A stretch of DNA of 64,000 nt, taken from Rhizobiaceae bacterium. GTDB taxonomy: Bacteria; Pseudomonadota; Alphaproteobacteria; Rhizobiales; Rhizobiaceae. Location of the stretch: NCBI GenBank assembly GCA_029233925.1, contig JARGOX010000020.1:62001-126000 (forward strand). Direction: 5' to 3'. The translations under genes and the position numbers were made by a program. Below the pieces are notes generated by a model. The model had not been told where the DNA came from, did not search any database, and saw only the letters and a list, made by a program, of their open reading frames with translations. Below are positions 1 through 9,376 of this stretch, piece after piece (positions within the stretch are counted from its first letter, which is position 1; each line of letters begins with the position of its first letter).

Positions 1-1
1 A

Positions 2-520
2 CGGATCAGTTATCGCGCCCGCCTGACAGACGCCATGCGCGCCAATACCGGCTTGACCGGTGACCATACAATCCGTGTCACCAACTCGGAGCTGGTGCAA
101 CCCTTCGTCTACAAGGACGTGATGGAATATGAGAACGGACTGCGGCACGTGCTGTTCAAGACCGCGACGCCGGTTGACGACCACCACACACTGTTTTGCC
201 AGTTCATTGCCCGAAATGATGCGCCTGACGAAAAGAAACGCGCGGGAATCATTGCCCTGGATCGTGAAATTCAAAGTGAAGACAAGGTGCTTCTTAAAAA
301 CATCCGGCCCGAATTTCCTCTTGAGATCCAGACGGAAATGCATACGCGCAGCGACAGGATGACGGTGGAGTACCGCAAGATTCTGGCAGAGCTTGCACAC
401 GAAAACTCCAATGTAACTCCGGACAGCGCCTGGGCCCGGCCCTTTCTCCAGGCTGCGCGCGAAAACACAGCCGCGCGGGCACGGCCAGATCAGCGTGAAA
501 ATGAAAAGACGCCAAAATGA
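2..520 (+). CDS. Rieske ring-hydroxylating oxygenase, C-terminal part (partial)
   Basis: The reading frame is already open at base 2, so the gene begins outside the window and only the last 172 residues are seen. They match the C-terminal catalytic domain of VanA/phenoxybenzoate-type Rieske oxygenases: a helix with DREIQSEDKVLLKNIRPEF, then the motif EMHTRSDRMTVEYRKIL typical of the family end. The N-terminal Rieske cluster and the iron-binding residues are not in view. The stop codon overlaps the start of the following reductase gene (ATGA), so the two are translationally coupled as a two-component mono-oxygenase. Family members O-demethylate vanillate or syringate or hydroxylate other aromatic acids. 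The substrate here cannot be read, but a catabolic island for methoxylated aromatics lies 20 kb downstream. Confidence 0.85.
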   Translation, partial: RISYRARLTDAMRANTGLTGDHTIRVTNSELVQPFVYKDVMEYENGLRHVLFKTATPVDDHHTLFCQFIARNDAPDEKKRAGIIALDREIQSEDKVLLKNIRPEFPLEIQTEMHTRSDRMTVEYRKILAELAHENSNVTPDSAWARPFLQAARENTAARARPDQRENEKTPK

Positions 521-1506
521 CCTTGGCGCACGAAAAACCCGAGGTCGTCCCGGCGCACAATTTATCGGACACATTTGGTCTTCTCCTCACATCGAAAAAG
601 CATGTGGCGGACGGAATCGTCGCGATCGAATTGCAGGATCCCGGCGGCGGCGATCTGCCGCCGTGGGAGCCGGGTGCGCATATCGAACTGATTTTCGGCG
701 AGGCTGGAATCGTCCGTCAATACTCCCTGTGCGGTAACCCACTTGATCGCAGCAGATGGATGATTGCGGTCCTGCGCGAGGACATGGGTCGCGGCGGATC
801 ACTCGCCATCCACGATCATCTCGTCGAGGGCAGTGCAGTGCAGGTCCGGCCACCGCGCAACAATTTTGCGCTTGTGCCGGGCAACAGCTTCGCCTTCATT
901 GCCGGTGGGATTGGGATCACACCCTTCCTGCCGATGATCGCGCAACTCGAAAGAGCTGGCGCCGACTGGCAGCTTCACTATGCCGGACGATCACCATCAA
1001 GCATGGCCTTTGCCGACCAACTGGTGTCGGATTATGGCGAGAAAGTCAGGCTCTACCCCAAAAGCCAGCAGCAAATTCTTGGGGTCGATGGCGTCGTCGC
1101 CAGCTTGCCCGATGAAACAGAGGTCTTTGCCTGCGGGCCGATACGTCTCTTGAACGAAATCGGCGATGTCTGCGCCGCACGCCACATCACGCCGCACGTC
1201 GAGCGCTTTTCTGCAGCACAAAGTGCGCCGCAGCCTGTCGGTGAAGATACGACCTTTGAAGTCGAACTGGCCCGTACAGGGACCACTATTGTGGTGGAGC
1301 CCGGACAATCTATCCTGGAGGCTGCCGAAGCGGCGGGCGCGGACGTTTTTGGATCCTGTCTCGAGGGCGTTTGCGGAACCTGCGAGACGCGGGTTCTTGG
1401 CGGCATTCCTGACCATCGGGACTTTGTACTGGAGGGCTCACAAAAAGACACGATGATGATCTGCGTATCCCGCGCCGCCTGCCCGCGACTCATTCTTGAT
1501 ATCTAA
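517..1506 (+). CDS. PDR/VanB-family oxygenase reductase (FMN, NAD, 2Fe-2S)
   Basis: This is the electron-transfer partner of the upstream Rieske oxygenase. The 329 residues show the family order: flavin-binding barrel (about 15-110, with RQYSLCGNP), NAD-binding domain (about 115-215, with GGIGITPFLPM) and a C-terminal plant-type ferredoxin domain (about 245-329). The cluster ligands are Cys281, Cys286, Cys289 and Cys316. The reductase moves electrons from NAD(P)H through flavin and the 2Fe-2S centre to the oxygenase. The ATG overlaps the oxygenase stop by four bases, which fixes the start. VanB itself is the best-known member, but relatives serve other oxygenases, so no gene symbol is given. 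Confidence 0.93.
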   Translation: MTLAHEKPEVVPAHNLSDTFGLLLTSKKHVADGIVAIELQDPGGGDLPPWEPGAHIELIFGEAGIVRQYSLCGNPLDRSRWMIAVLREDMGRGGSLAIHDHLVEGSAVQVRPPRNNFALVPGNSFAFIAGGIGITPFLPMIAQLERAGADWQLHYAGRSPSSMAFADQLVSDYGEKVRLYPKSQQQILGVDGVVASLPDETEVFACGPIRLLNEIGDVCAARHITPHVERFSAAQSAPQPVGEDTTFEVELARTGTTIVVEPGQSILEAAEAAGADVFGSCLEGVCGTCETRVLGGIPDHRDFVLEGSQKDTMMICVSRAACPRLILDI

Positions 1507-1988
1507 ATATCGAGTGACCTCGTGCAACTGAGAACTTCTGAAATCTGGTGAAATCGATCGGATCGCAGCTGCTCGCACCCGCTGGCTGCATGCGCGAATG
1601 CAACAGTGCTGGTAAATCACTGCAGAGGCAAAGTGTTCTGGAAATGATCTAACATTGGCAGGTCCTCCTGCTTCTATTGAGCCACAAGTCCTGCGAATAG
1701 GAACTCCGGCTGCGGTCAGGGGATTTTTTTCCAGCAGCTCAAATGAGAGTTTCAGCCCTTTCCTGCCGTTTGCTGACGGTTTGGTTCATATCCATCGGCA
1801 TGGACAACAGCTTTTCGACCAAATCGGGCTTCAGATAGAAAATTGAGATCGTCGCCTGTGTTGAACCCGAGCATTGGTCTTGCCTCGTCGAGCTGCTCAG
1901 TGCCGGGGATGGGAAAACAGTCCTTTGAGGCAAATCAATGAAGGCGTTTCACATCTGTGCAATCATTACATTTTTGGAGGAACTGAAT
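1507..1988. other. Intergenic region with no supported gene
   Basis: This is a 480-base stretch between the oxygenase reductase and uspA. Short open frames exist on both strands, but none has a convincing ribosome site or a recognisable product. No tRNA-like fold, strong terminator or repeat was found. The last bases carry the uspA ribosome site. Confidence 0.5.
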
Positions 1989-2396
1989 ATGTATAAAAAC
2001 ATCCTTGTCACGATAGCGCTGGATCACGCAAATGACAGTGTCGGCACTCTTGCGATTGCCCGCGCTCTTGCTGCGGAAGGCGCGTCTATCACGGCTTTGA
2101 ATGTTCTGGAGGATATACCGGCCTATGTATCGCAATATCTTCCCGCGGACAACGCTGAAAACCGGCGCTCGAATGCCGAAGCGGAGCTAAAGGCGGCCCT
2201 TGCAAGCGCTGCTGGCGTCAGATCTGTTGTCGTTAGTGGACATGCCGGCACAACGATTGTTGACTACGCCAGGGAGCACGCAATCGATTGCATCGTGATC
2301 GCTTCCCACCGTCCCGGCCTGCAAGACTATTTTCTTGGTTCCACGGCCAGCAGGGTCGTCCGGCATGCGCCCTGTGCGGTGCACGTGATCCGGTGA
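1989..2396 (+). CDS. Universal stress protein UspA family
   Basis: A 135-residue single-domain UspA-fold protein. It starts MYKNILVTIALD, the usual first strand, and ends with the nucleotide-binding segment IASHRPGLQDYFLGSTASRVVRH followed by PCAVHVIR. The GST after the long loop matches the ATP-binding type. A frame runs 17 codons further upstream, but GGAGG at 1976-1980 sits eight bases before the ATG at 1989 and decides the start. Such proteins are cytoplasmic dimers that help in stress or energy shortage. The gene stands alone on this strand and gives no hint of a special task. Confidence 0.93.
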   Translation: MYKNILVTIALDHANDSVGTLAIARALAAEGASITALNVLEDIPAYVSQYLPADNAENRRSNAEAELKAALASAAGVRSVVVSGHAGTTIVDYAREHAIDCIVIASHRPGLQDYFLGSTASRVVRHAPCAVHVIR

Positions 2397-2491
2397 GCCT
2401 GCGGGTTTAATTAGGAACTTGCTGTTCATTCTTCTTGACAACATCCCATGCAAGGCTGCCAGCGGCACCCGCGACGACCATACCACCTGCC

Positions 2492-3403
2492 TCAACCGGT
2501 TCGCCGCCCTGCCCCCTGACGCACGGGCCAGACTTCCATGACCCCGGCACACAGAACCAATGCGCCACCGGCAAGCTCCAGTGGCGCGAGGGTCTCTTTG
2601 GCGAGCATGGCTGCTGAGACGGCGCCGACCAGAACTTCGCTCATCAACAGGATGCCGACGCGGGCCGGTTCCAGCCGCACCGTCGCCCACATCAAAGCCA
2701 CAACCGACAGGCCCCACCACACGCCGCCGGTGACCAGGGCCAGTCCGAGCGAGGCTGCAAGGCTTCCCACCTGCACAGCGCTGGGCACAGGGCCGAGGAA
2801 TGGTGCGAGTATCAGGGCCGTGCCCGCTGCGCCGATGGCGAAGACAAAGGCTGAGGGGCCCGGCCCGAGACTGGATTTCGCGCGCATGCCCGTTGTCCCG
2901 ACAGACCAAAGGATGCCGGCCAGCAGCGCCATCCATTCTCCCGCGCCGCGCGGCAGCGGCAATTGTCCGTCTGCGCCCAGCATCACGGACAGACCGATAA
3001 GCCCCACCAGTATCGCCAGGACCCGCAGACGCGGCGTGTGCCAGCCCATGATGTAGCGCTCGATCAGGCTGCTCCAGACCGGTGTCAGAAAATACAGCAG
3101 GATGATGATCGCCACCTGGCCATAAAGAAATGCGACCGAGTACAAGGCAAAAGCCGCCCCGCCAATGGCAACGGAGATCAGTGCGATGGGATCTGACGCC
3201 GAGAACTGACGCCGCTTCAGGATCGCGGCAGGTAACAATAGCAGCGCCGCAGCCATGGTGATCGCCAGCGTGCCCCAGGCGCCGGACACCCCTCCATCGG
3301 CCAGTGCACGCACGGGTATCCAGTAGAAGCCCCAAAGGACGCCGGTGACAATGACGATCAAGGTCGCCAGAAATGTCGCGCGTTCCTGTGTCATGTGTGG
3401 CAT
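2492..3403 (-). CDS. EamA/DMT-family membrane transporter
   Basis: The 303-residue protein consists of about ten hydrophobic segments in two EamA-type halves, the first beginning VTGVLWGFYWIPVRALADGG and the second near VTGGVWWGLSVVALMW. It is an inner-membrane drug/metabolite transporter, usually an exporter of amino acids or other small metabolites; the substrate cannot be read. Two in-frame ATG codons (3403 and 3394) are possible and neither has a strong ribosome site. It lies 46 bases downstream of ruvB on the same strand and might be read through from the ruv operon, though it has no functional link to it. Confidence 0.88.
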   Translation of the reverse strand: MPHMTQERATFLATLIVIVTGVLWGFYWIPVRALADGGVSGAWGTLAITMAAALLLLPAAILKRRQFSASDPIALISVAIGGAAFALYSVAFLYGQVAIIILLYFLTPVWSSLIERYIMGWHTPRLRVLAILVGLIGLSVMLGADGQLPLPRGAGEWMALLAGILWSVGTTGMRAKSSLGPGPSAFVFAIGAAGTALILAPFLGPVPSAVQVGSLAASLGLALVTGGVWWGLSVVALMWATVRLEPARVGILLMSEVLVGAVSAAMLAKETLAPLELAGGALVLCAGVMEVWPVRQGAGRRTG

Positions 3404-3449
3404 CGCTGGTCGTCAAAAACCCAGGAGACGGCCAGAACCCCTGCCCGTT

Positions 3450-4502
3450 TCAAGCGACCGGATCCTCGGGCTCCTGGAACAGGCTGATCTGCTGTTGCGC
3501 CAGGTCCTTGGGTGCGTTGAGCCCCAGATGCCCCCAGGCATTGGCGGTGAGCAGCCGGCCGCGCGGGGTGCGCTGGATAAAGCCCTGCTGTATCAGGAAG
3601 GGCTCGATAATGTCCTCGATCGCATCGCGCGGCTCCGACAGCCCGGCGGCAATGGTCTCGACACCGACCGGCCCGCCACCAAAATTCTGGGCGATCATGG
3701 TCAGGTAACGCATGTCGAGCTGATCCAGCCCCATATGGTCGACCGACAGCCGCGTCAGGGCATCGTCGGCGATCTCCCGGGTCACCGCCTCGACGCGGGC
3801 AACCTCGGCAAAATCACGCACCCGGCGCAGCAGGCGCCCGGCAATGCGCGGTGTGCCGCGGGCCCGCCGGGCAATTTCAAGTGCGCCATCATCGGTGATC
3901 GGCAGGCCCATGATCCGGGCGCCGCGCCGCACGATGAATTCCAGTTCCGGCACCGTGTAGAAATTGAGCCTGACGGGAATGCCGAAGCGATCCCGCAGAG
4001 GCGTGGTCAAAAGGCCGAGCCGTGTCGTTGCGGCAATCAGCGTGAATTTCGACAGATCAATCTTCACCGAGCGCGCCGCCGGTCCCTCACCAATGATCAG
4101 GTCAAGCTGGTAATCTTCCATCGCCGGATAGAGAATCTCTTCAATCGCCGGATTAAGCCGGTGGATCTCGTCAATGAACAGGACATCGCGCTCTTCCAGA
4201 TTGGTCAGCAGCGCGGCCAGATCACCGGCCTTGGCAATGACCGGGCCGGAGGTCGAGCGAAAATTGACGCCCAGTTCCTTCGCCATGATTTGCGCCAGGG
4301 TCGTCTTGCCCAGCCCGGGCGGGCCGACAAACAGCACATGATCCAAGGCCTCTCCGCGTGCCTTGGCGGCCTCAATGAAGACTTTTAGATTGGAGCGGGC
4401 CTCCGCCTGGCCGGTAAAGTCATCAAGACTTTGCGGGCGCAGTGACATCTCGGCATCTTCACCCAGCGTTTCACCCGTCACAAGTCGCTCTTCGTCACGC
4501 AT
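3450..4502 (-). CDS. ruvB: Holliday junction branch-migration helicase RuvB
   Basis: RuvB is the AAA+ ring motor that, with RuvA, drives branch migration of Holliday junctions during recombination and repair. The 350 residues are full length. Visible are the Walker A segment GPPGLGKTT, Walker [11 protein letters not shown], sensor 1 [19 protein letters not shown], the arginine finger region, and the C-terminal winged helix with RTPRGR. A TTG lies one codon upstream, but the ATG at 4502 gives the usual MRDEERLV start. It is the last gene of a ruvC-ruvA-ruvB operon, 42 bases after ruvA. Confidence 0.98.
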   Translation of the reverse strand: MRDEERLVTGETLGEDAEMSLRPQSLDDFTGQAEARSNLKVFIEAAKARGEALDHVLFVGPPGLGKTTLAQIMAKELGVNFRSTSGPVIAKAGDLAALLTNLEERDVLFIDEIHRLNPAIEEILYPAMEDYQLDLIIGEGPAARSVKIDLSKFTLIAATTRLGLLTTPLRDRFGIPVRLNFYTVPELEFIVRRGARIMGLPITDDGALEIARRARGTPRIAGRLLRRVRDFAEVARVEAVTREIADDALTRLSVDHMGLDQLDMRYLTMIAQNFGGGPVGVETIAAGLSEPRDAIEDIIEPFLIQQGFIQRTPRGRLLTANAWGHLGLNAPKDLAQQQISLFQEPEDPVA

Positions 4503-4544
4503 CAATCATTCCCGCTACACGTTCGGCAAGCCGCGCCAAAACAC

Positions 4545-5162
4545 TCATTTGGACAATTCCTTCAGGCCAAGCCGGATCAGGGTCGCTGAATTTGCTGTTT
4601 CCCCGGCCGAGCGCAGGGCAGCGGCGACCGCATTGGCCGCCTGTTCGCGCGAATAGCCCAGATTGGACAGGGCCGACACCGCGTCGCTCACCGGCCCGGC
4701 GGCAACCCCGTCGCCAAGATCGCGTTTGAGGTCCATGGCCTCGCCCAGATCGCCGGCATAGGCCGGCACCTTGTTTTTCAATTCGGTCACGATCCGCTGG
4801 GCCACCTTTGGCCCGATGCCCGGCGCCCGTGCCACCATGGCCTTGTCCTGCAGCGCGATGGCATTGGCAAGGTCGCTGGCCGAAAACGTCGAGAGCACCG
4901 CCAGAGCCACCTTGGCGCCGACACCCTGGACTGATTGCAGCAGGCGAAACCATTCGCGCTCCAGCGCCGAGGCAAATCCGTAGAGTTTCAGCTGGTCTTC
5001 ACGCACAAAGGTCTCGATTTGCAGCACGACAGCCTCGCCAATGCTGCCAAGTCCGGCGAGCGTGCGGCTCGAGCAAAAGGCGATATAACACACACCATGG
5101 ACATCGATCAGAACGTGATCGTCGCCGATTTCCTCAATGGTGCCCTTCAGTTTCCCGATCAT
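4545..5162 (-). CDS. ruvA: Holliday junction DNA-binding protein RuvA
   Basis: RuvA recognises the four-way junction and loads RuvB. The 205-residue product has the family length and starts [21 protein letters not shown] (domain I, OB fold). Helix-hairpin-helix motifs follow ([14 protein letters not shown] and [17 protein letters not shown]). The C-terminal domain III that touches RuvB ends [16 protein letters not shown]...[11 protein letters not shown]. An open frame continues 35 codons upstream over ruvC, but the ATG at 5162, with an AGGA site in front, is the normal start. It begins 13 bases after the ruvC stop. Confidence 0.98.
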   Translation of the reverse strand: MIGKLKGTIEEIGDDHVLIDVHGVCYIAFCSSRTLAGLGSIGEAVVLQIETFVREDQLKLYGFASALEREWFRLLQSVQGVGAKVALAVLSTFSASDLANAIALQDKAMVARAPGIGPKVAQRIVTELKNKVPAYAGDLGEAMDLKRDLGDGVAAGPVSDAVSALSNLGYSREQAANAVAAALRSAGETANSATLIRLGLKELSK

Positions 5163-5175
5163 TGCAAATCCAATC

Positions 5176-5697
5176 CTACAGGCTTGCGGCCAGTTTGAGC
5201 CGACCGACAATAGATTGCCGGTGATGGGCATGGCAAATGGCGATGGCCAGCGCATCAGCGGCATCATCCGTATCGAACTGCGCCTTCGGCATCAGCACCC
5301 GGACCATCTTGTGGATCTGTTTCTTGTCGCCATGCCCGACACCGATCACCGATTTCTTGACCGTATTGGGTGCGTATTCGGCAACCGGCAGCCCGGCAAG
5401 CGCCGGAACCAGCAACGCAATGCCACGCGCCTGGCCGAGTTTCAGCGTTGCAGTCGCATCCTTGTTGACAAACGTATGCTCCACCGCCGCCTCATGGGGC
5501 ATATGGGCATGCACGATTTCATGCAGGCCATCATGCAATTGGCAAAGGCGCGAGGCCAGGTCGAGATCGGCATTGGAGCGAATGGTTCCCGAAGCGACAA
5601 AACGCAGCGAATTGCCCAGGCTTTCGATCAGCCCCCAGCCGGTTCTGCGCAGCCCCGGATCAATTCCGATAATACGTGTCGGTTCAGACTGACCCAT
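5176..5697 (-). CDS. ruvC: Holliday junction resolvase RuvC
   Basis: RuvC is the dimeric endonuclease that cuts Holliday junctions. The 173 residues carry the four acidic metal ligands of the RNase H-like fold: Asp in [12 protein letters not shown], Glu in [11 protein letters not shown], and the two Asp of [26 protein letters not shown] is also typical. ATG 5697 gives [15 protein letters not shown]; another ATG five codons upstream (5712) is possible but adds no conserved residues. It heads the ruvCAB operon, about 145 bases downstream of yebC, from which a terminator separates it. Confidence 0.97.
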   Translation of the reverse strand: MGQSEPTRIIGIDPGLRRTGWGLIESLGNSLRFVASGTIRSNADLDLASRLCQLHDGLHEIVHAHMPHEAAVEHTFVNKDATATLKLGQARGIALLVPALAGLPVAEYAPNTVKKSVIGVGHGDKKQIHKMVRVLMPKAQFDTDDAADALAIAICHAHHRQSIVGRLKLAASL

Positions 5698-5770
5698 GTT
5701 TTGATCCACCATCTATTGCCGGTGTTCTATGCCACACAAATGCGAACAAAACAAAAACATTCGAGCATTA

Positions 5771-5803
5771 AAAACAAAAACCCGGATCAAAAGACCCGGG
5801 TTT
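5771..5803 (-). terminator. Rho-independent terminator of yebC
   Basis: The arms AAACCCGG (5778-5785) and CCGGGTTT (5796-5803) form an eight-pair stem with a ten-base loop. On the minus strand the stem is followed by a T-rich run (5771-5780). It lies just after the yebC stop and before ruvC. Confidence 0.85.
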
Positions 5804-5842
5804 GAATGTTGTCGACAGAGTATGAAACTATCTCAAAGCGCA

Positions 5843-6592
5843 TCAGGCCTCTTCGAGTCTGGCCATGATCTCGTCGGAAATATCGAAATTGGAATAGACG
5901 CTCTGCACGTCGTCGTCATCTTCCAGCGCATCCATCAGCTTCAACAGCGTACCGGCGCGTTCCTCATCGACGTCAATGGTGTTTTGCGGTCGCCAGATGG
6001 GCTTGACCGATTCAGCCTCTCCCAATGTCGCTTCCAGCGCCGTGGTGACGTCACCAATGGCTTCAAACGCACAGATCACGGTGTGTCCGTCTTCGCTTGA
6101 CTGGACATCATCAGCGCCGGCTTCAATCGCCGCTTCCATCATCGCGTCCTCGTCACCGGCCTCGACCTTGTAGACAATTTCGCCAACCCGGTCGAACATG
6201 AAGGCAACAGAGCCGGTTTCACCCAGCGCACCACCATTTTTCGAAAAACACGCACGCACATTCGAAGCCGAACGGTTGCGATTGTCTGTCAGCACCTCGA
6301 CGATGACGGCCACGCCACCTGGACCATAGCCCTCGTAGCGGATTTCCTCATAGTCGGCAGCGTCGCCGCCTGCACCCTTGTTGATAGCCCGCTGGATATT
6401 GTCCTTGGGCATCGATTGGCCCCTGGCATTCTGCACGGCCAGACGCAATCTTGGATTGCCGTCGATATCCCCGCCACCCATTTTTGCGGCGACGGTCACT
6501 TCCTTCGACAGTTTGGAAAACAGTTTCGAACGCACCGCGTCCTGTCGCCCCTTGCGGTGCATGATATTCTTGAATTTTGAATGGCCTGCCAT
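5843..6592 (-). CDS. yebC: YebC/TACO1-family translation or transcription regulator
   Basis: The 249-residue protein starts [23 protein letters not shown], the signature of the YebC/PmpR family, and has the usual length and three-domain layout. Segments such as [24 protein letters not shown] and [19 protein letters not shown] are diagnostic. Family members were first described as DNA-binding regulators, some upstream of ruvC; more recent work links them to relief of ribosome stalling at proline-rich stretches, as for mitochondrial TACO1. An open frame extends 66 codons upstream, but the ATG at 6592 is the conserved start. Its place next to ruvCAB is common in bacteria. Confidence 0.97.
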   Translation of the reverse strand: MAGHSKFKNIMHRKGRQDAVRSKLFSKLSKEVTVAAKMGGGDIDGNPRLRLAVQNARGQSMPKDNIQRAINKGAGGDAADYEEIRYEGYGPGGVAVIVEVLTDNRNRSASNVRACFSKNGGALGETGSVAFMFDRVGEIVYKVEAGDEDAMMEAAIEAGADDVQSSEDGHTVICAFEAIGDVTTALEATLGEAESVKPIWRPQNTIDVDEERAGTLLKLMDALEDDDDVQSVYSNFDISDEIMARLEEA

Positions 6593-6837
6593 GGCGCTCC
6601 GCCCACTTGCGTAAAAACCTCTGATGCGCCGCCTTATAGGCAAGTCGACTGCAATCGTCCAGATGGTGCGGCCAAAGTCGCCGTCATTAGAACCGTTTGC
6701 GTGCAAATGAACTGTGTTGACACCGGCAATGATCGTGCGCTGATCAAACACGCGTGAAGCGGCTGGATTTCCGATAGAAGGCTGGTACACTATGTTTCTG
6801 ACGGCAGCTATCAGGGTTCACAACGGATCATCGCGCC

Positions 6838-7719
6838 ATGAAACAGACGTCCACCATCCTGTCCTCCATCGGCCTGTTGCTGGCCGCCGTTCTGGCGTCT
6901 TCAGGGTTCACGGTCCTGCCGCCTTCTGATGTAGCCACCCCTGATTTGGCCATGAAGGCCCAGAAAGCCCAGTCGTCACAAACAGTCGCACCAAGAGCCG
7001 TGTCCACATGCCAGGCCATCGCCCAATTGCGCGGCGATGTGCGTCTGGCCTCCGGTGAACCCCTGAACCGCGATCAGGTCCGGCTGACCTATATCAATCA
7101 CTCGACCTATCTGATCGAAACGCCGCAGGGTGTGCGCATTGCCACCGATTATAACGGCTATGCGGGTCCGCGCGAGACGCCCAATGTGGTCACCATGAAC
7201 AAGGCCCACAGCGGCCATTTTACAATGAATGCGGACCCGGCAATCGAACATGTGCTGCCCGGCTGGAACCCCGATGGCGGTGCCGCCGATCATGATGTCG
7301 TGGTGGGTGACACCTATATCCGCAATGTCACGACCGATATAAGGTCCGGGTTCGGTGGTGCGGAGCCCGACGCCAACTCGATCTTCATTTTTGAGGTTGC
7401 CGGTCTTTGCATCGGCCACCTGGGCCATCTGCACCACGAACTGACCGATAGTCACATTGCACAGATCGGCAGGCTCGATGTGCTGATGGTGCCGATTGAT
7501 GGCGGCCTGACCCTCGGCCACGAACGGATGAGTGCGATCGTCAAGCGTTTGCGGGCATCGGTCATTCTGCCCATGCATCGCCGCGGCGCCTCGATCGAAT
7601 CGTTCCTTCGGTTGTTTGGAAAGGATTTTGCCCACGACTTCCGCAATGAGGATGCCGTCACCATCTCCCTGCGCAATCTGCCGCGCCAGCCCACCATCAT
7701 CATTTTGAACGGCGTCTGA
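6838..7719 (+). CDS. Exported UlaG-like MBL-fold hydrolase
   Basis: The 293-residue protein begins with a signal-peptide-like stretch (KQTSTILSSIGLLLAAVLASSGF). The rest resembles metallo-beta-lactamase-fold hydrolases of the UlaG type: YINHSTYLIET and ATDYNGYAG early, the histidine-bearing segment NKAHSGHF, IGHLGHLHHELTDSHI, and VLMVPIDGGLTL near the end. The classical HxHxDH motif is not intact, so metal binding may differ from textbook members. It likely acts outside the inner membrane; substrate unknown. The stop abuts the stop of the convergent phosphodiesterase gene with no spacer. Confidence 0.8.
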   Translation: MKQTSTILSSIGLLLAAVLASSGFTVLPPSDVATPDLAMKAQKAQSSQTVAPRAVSTCQAIAQLRGDVRLASGEPLNRDQVRLTYINHSTYLIETPQGVRIATDYNGYAGPRETPNVVTMNKAHSGHFTMNADPAIEHVLPGWNPDGGAADHDVVVGDTYIRNVTTDIRSGFGGAEPDANSIFIFEVAGLCIGHLGHLHHELTDSHIAQIGRLDVLMVPIDGGLTLGHERMSAIVKRLRASVILPMHRRGASIESFLRLFGKDFAHDFRNEDAVTISLRNLPRQPTIIILNGV

Positions 7720-8544
7720 TCAATCACCAAAATCGGGCAAAGCCTGCGAAAGCCGCGGCCCGATCCGCAGCGGATGGATTGATTCGGCAAGGCCCGTGCG
7801 GTCGGAAATTTCAACCGCCACACCGCAAATCGTCGCCGGTCCCGTGGCCGCTTCAAAGCGGTTTTTCGGGATCTTCGAGACGAAGCGGTTGATCGGCTCT
7901 TCCTTGTCCATGCCCAGCGACGAATCATAATCGCCGCACATGCCAGCATCAGACATATAGGCTGTGCCGCCATTCAATATCTGATGGTCTGCGGTCTGAA
8001 CATGGGTATGGGTGCCAACCACCAGGCTTGCCCTCCCATCAACAAAATGGCCAAAACATTGTTTTTCGCTGGTCGCTTCGGCGTGAAAGTCGATGATCAC
8101 CGCATCGGCCTGCTCGCCCAATGGACAGGCGGCAAGTTCCCGTTCGGCGGCCATGAATGGATCATCCAGATCGGGATGCATGAACACCCGCCCCATGATG
8201 TTGCTGACCAGCACGCGGGCGCCATTGCGCGCAATGAAAACGCCCGAACCGTGTCCCGGTGTACCGTCTGGATAATTCGCCGGCCGCAAAAAGCGATCGT
8301 GCCGCTCACAAAAGCTCAGCGCCTCGCGCTGATCCCACACATGGTTGCCGGTGGTCACCACATCGGCGCCGGCGTCAATTGTCCGCATGTAGATTTCTTC
8401 GGTAATGCCGAAACCGCCAGCCGCATTCTCGCCATTGACGACGACAAAGTCGAATTTGTAATCCCGGATGAGGCCGGGCAACTTGTCCCACACTGCCGTG
8501 CGTCCGGACCGCCCCACCAAATCACCCAAAAATAGAAATCTCAT
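7720..8544 (-). CDS. YmdB-type metallophosphoesterase (TIGR00282 family)
   Basis: The 274-residue protein matches the TIGR00282/YmdB family of cytoplasmic metallophosphoesterases, some of which hydrolyse 2',3'-cyclic nucleotides. Metal-binding motifs are in the family order: FLGDLVGRSGR, NGENAAGGFGI, TTGNHVWDQ, IIDFHAEATSEK and GTHTHVQTAD. The start MRFLFLGD is the standard one. The gene lies four bases after the 5-FCL gene on the same strand and is probably cotranscribed with 6S RNA and 5-FCL, a common alphaproteobacterial arrangement. Confidence 0.93.
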   Translation of the reverse strand: MRFLFLGDLVGRSGRTAVWDKLPGLIRDYKFDFVVVNGENAAGGFGITEEIYMRTIDAGADVVTTGNHVWDQREALSFCERHDRFLRPANYPDGTPGHGSGVFIARNGARVLVSNIMGRVFMHPDLDDPFMAAERELAACPLGEQADAVIIDFHAEATSEKQCFGHFVDGRASLVVGTHTHVQTADHQILNGGTAYMSDAGMCGDYDSSLGMDKEEPINRFVSKIPKNRFEAATGPATICGVAVEISDRTGLAESIHPLRIGPRLSQALPDFGD

Positions 8545-8548
8545 AACG

Positions 8549-9136
8549 TCACGACCTGTTTTGGGGCACTTGATAAAACCCGCTCTGTGTTAATATCGCA
8601 GACAATGGCACATCATGGACCTCATGCGGAACCTGCTCGACTTCCTGCAGGTCAAAAGCCACCCCGATGAGCCTTGGTTGCTGACCCTTCTCATGCAATC
8701 GCGCAATCGCCCGATCGTAATGGCCCGCGCCGTAGCCAATCCGGTTGCCCATCCGGTCAAAGGCCGCCAGCGGCATCAGCATGACGGTCGGATCCAGCTC
8801 CACAGCCTGCGATCCGGGTCCAAAAGTGCCAAATCCCGCATCGATGAATTCTGCGCCCCGGATCAATTCGCGAAATACAATCCGCGTCTTGTCGAGGACA
8901 ACTGGCAGACATAATTGCGCGCCCGCTTCTCCCAGATGAAACATCAGGGGCCTGATATCGACTTCGGAGCGCATCGGCCAGAAACCCGAGACAATTTCCC
9001 CCGACAATGGACCCAGGGCTTCAATCCCTATTTGATCAATCATCAGGCTGGCTTCAATGCGCGCTTCAATGGTCATGGAATCACGCGCAGCAAGTGTGCG
9101 GCGACGCAATGCGGCTTTCAATTCCTGTGCACACAT
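8549..9136 (-). CDS. 5-formyltetrahydrofolate cyclo-ligase
   Basis: This enzyme converts 5-formyl-THF to 5,10-methenyl-THF with ATP, returning the storage form of folate to use. The 195-residue frame from ATG 9136 (MCAQELKAALRRRTLAARDSM) has the family length. The C-terminal signature RIGYGAGHYDRAIA, followed by GVAFDLQEVEQVPHEVHDVPL, is clear. The frame continues far upstream across the 6S RNA gene, but that part is not protein-like. Position downstream of 6S RNA is conserved in many proteobacteria (ygfA in E. coli), supporting both calls. Confidence 0.95.
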   Translation of the reverse strand: MCAQELKAALRRRTLAARDSMTIEARIEASLMIDQIGIEALGPLSGEIVSGFWPMRSEVDIRPLMFHLGEAGAQLCLPVVLDKTRIVFRELIRGAEFIDAGFGTFGPGSQAVELDPTVMLMPLAAFDRMGNRIGYGAGHYDRAIARLHEKGQQPRLIGVAFDLQEVEQVPHEVHDVPLSAILTQSGFYQVPQNRS

Positions 9137-9211
9137 TGCACTTGTCCTGCTTGTCTGACTGCTCCAGCATGGCGGAACACCAAAGGAACTGCGTGCTGTG
9201 GAAGAATGTTT

Positions 9212-9376
9212 TAAGGTGCGGTCCACAACAGCCGGTGGGATTTTACGATCCCGGGAACCTACAACGTAGGTGGGTGCCATATGCTGAAACCCACGGGTCT
9301 CAACAGGGACAGCTCCCTTAGGATCAATTAAGGCCCCGGGGATTGAGTTCCCTGCCGAGAGGCGCAGACCGCAAGC
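9212..9376 (-). ncRNA. ssrS: 6S RNA (RNA polymerase regulator)
   Basis: The 357-base gap between zapA and the 5-FCL gene is the classical place of 6S RNA. On the minus strand the ends pair: TGCGGTC (plus-strand bases 9367-9373) with GACCGCA (plus-strand bases 9217-9223). Between them the strand reads as a long imperfect hairpin with the segment CACCCACCTACG, a partner TTGTAGG, and CCCGGGATCG, which I recall from alphaproteobacterial 6S RNAs. A TATATT -10 element (9379-9384) predicts a 5' end near 9373. 6S RNA mimics an open promoter and holds sigma70 polymerase in stationary phase. Ends are estimates. Confidence 0.78.

Noticed and set aside
1739-1933. Minus-strand frames in the gap before uspA
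   Set aside because: Short translations in two frames showed no conserved pattern; a gene remnant is possible but cannot be supported.
2187-3416. Open frame of 409 codons on the minus strand
   Set aside because: It overlaps the EamA gene in another frame and runs into uspA on the other strand; the translation is Arg/His/Gly-rich without membrane segments.
3345-4388. Long open frame of 347 codons on the plus strand over ruvB
   Set aside because: It is antisense to a fully conserved ruvB and its translation shows no family pattern; GC-rich codon use in ruvB produces it.
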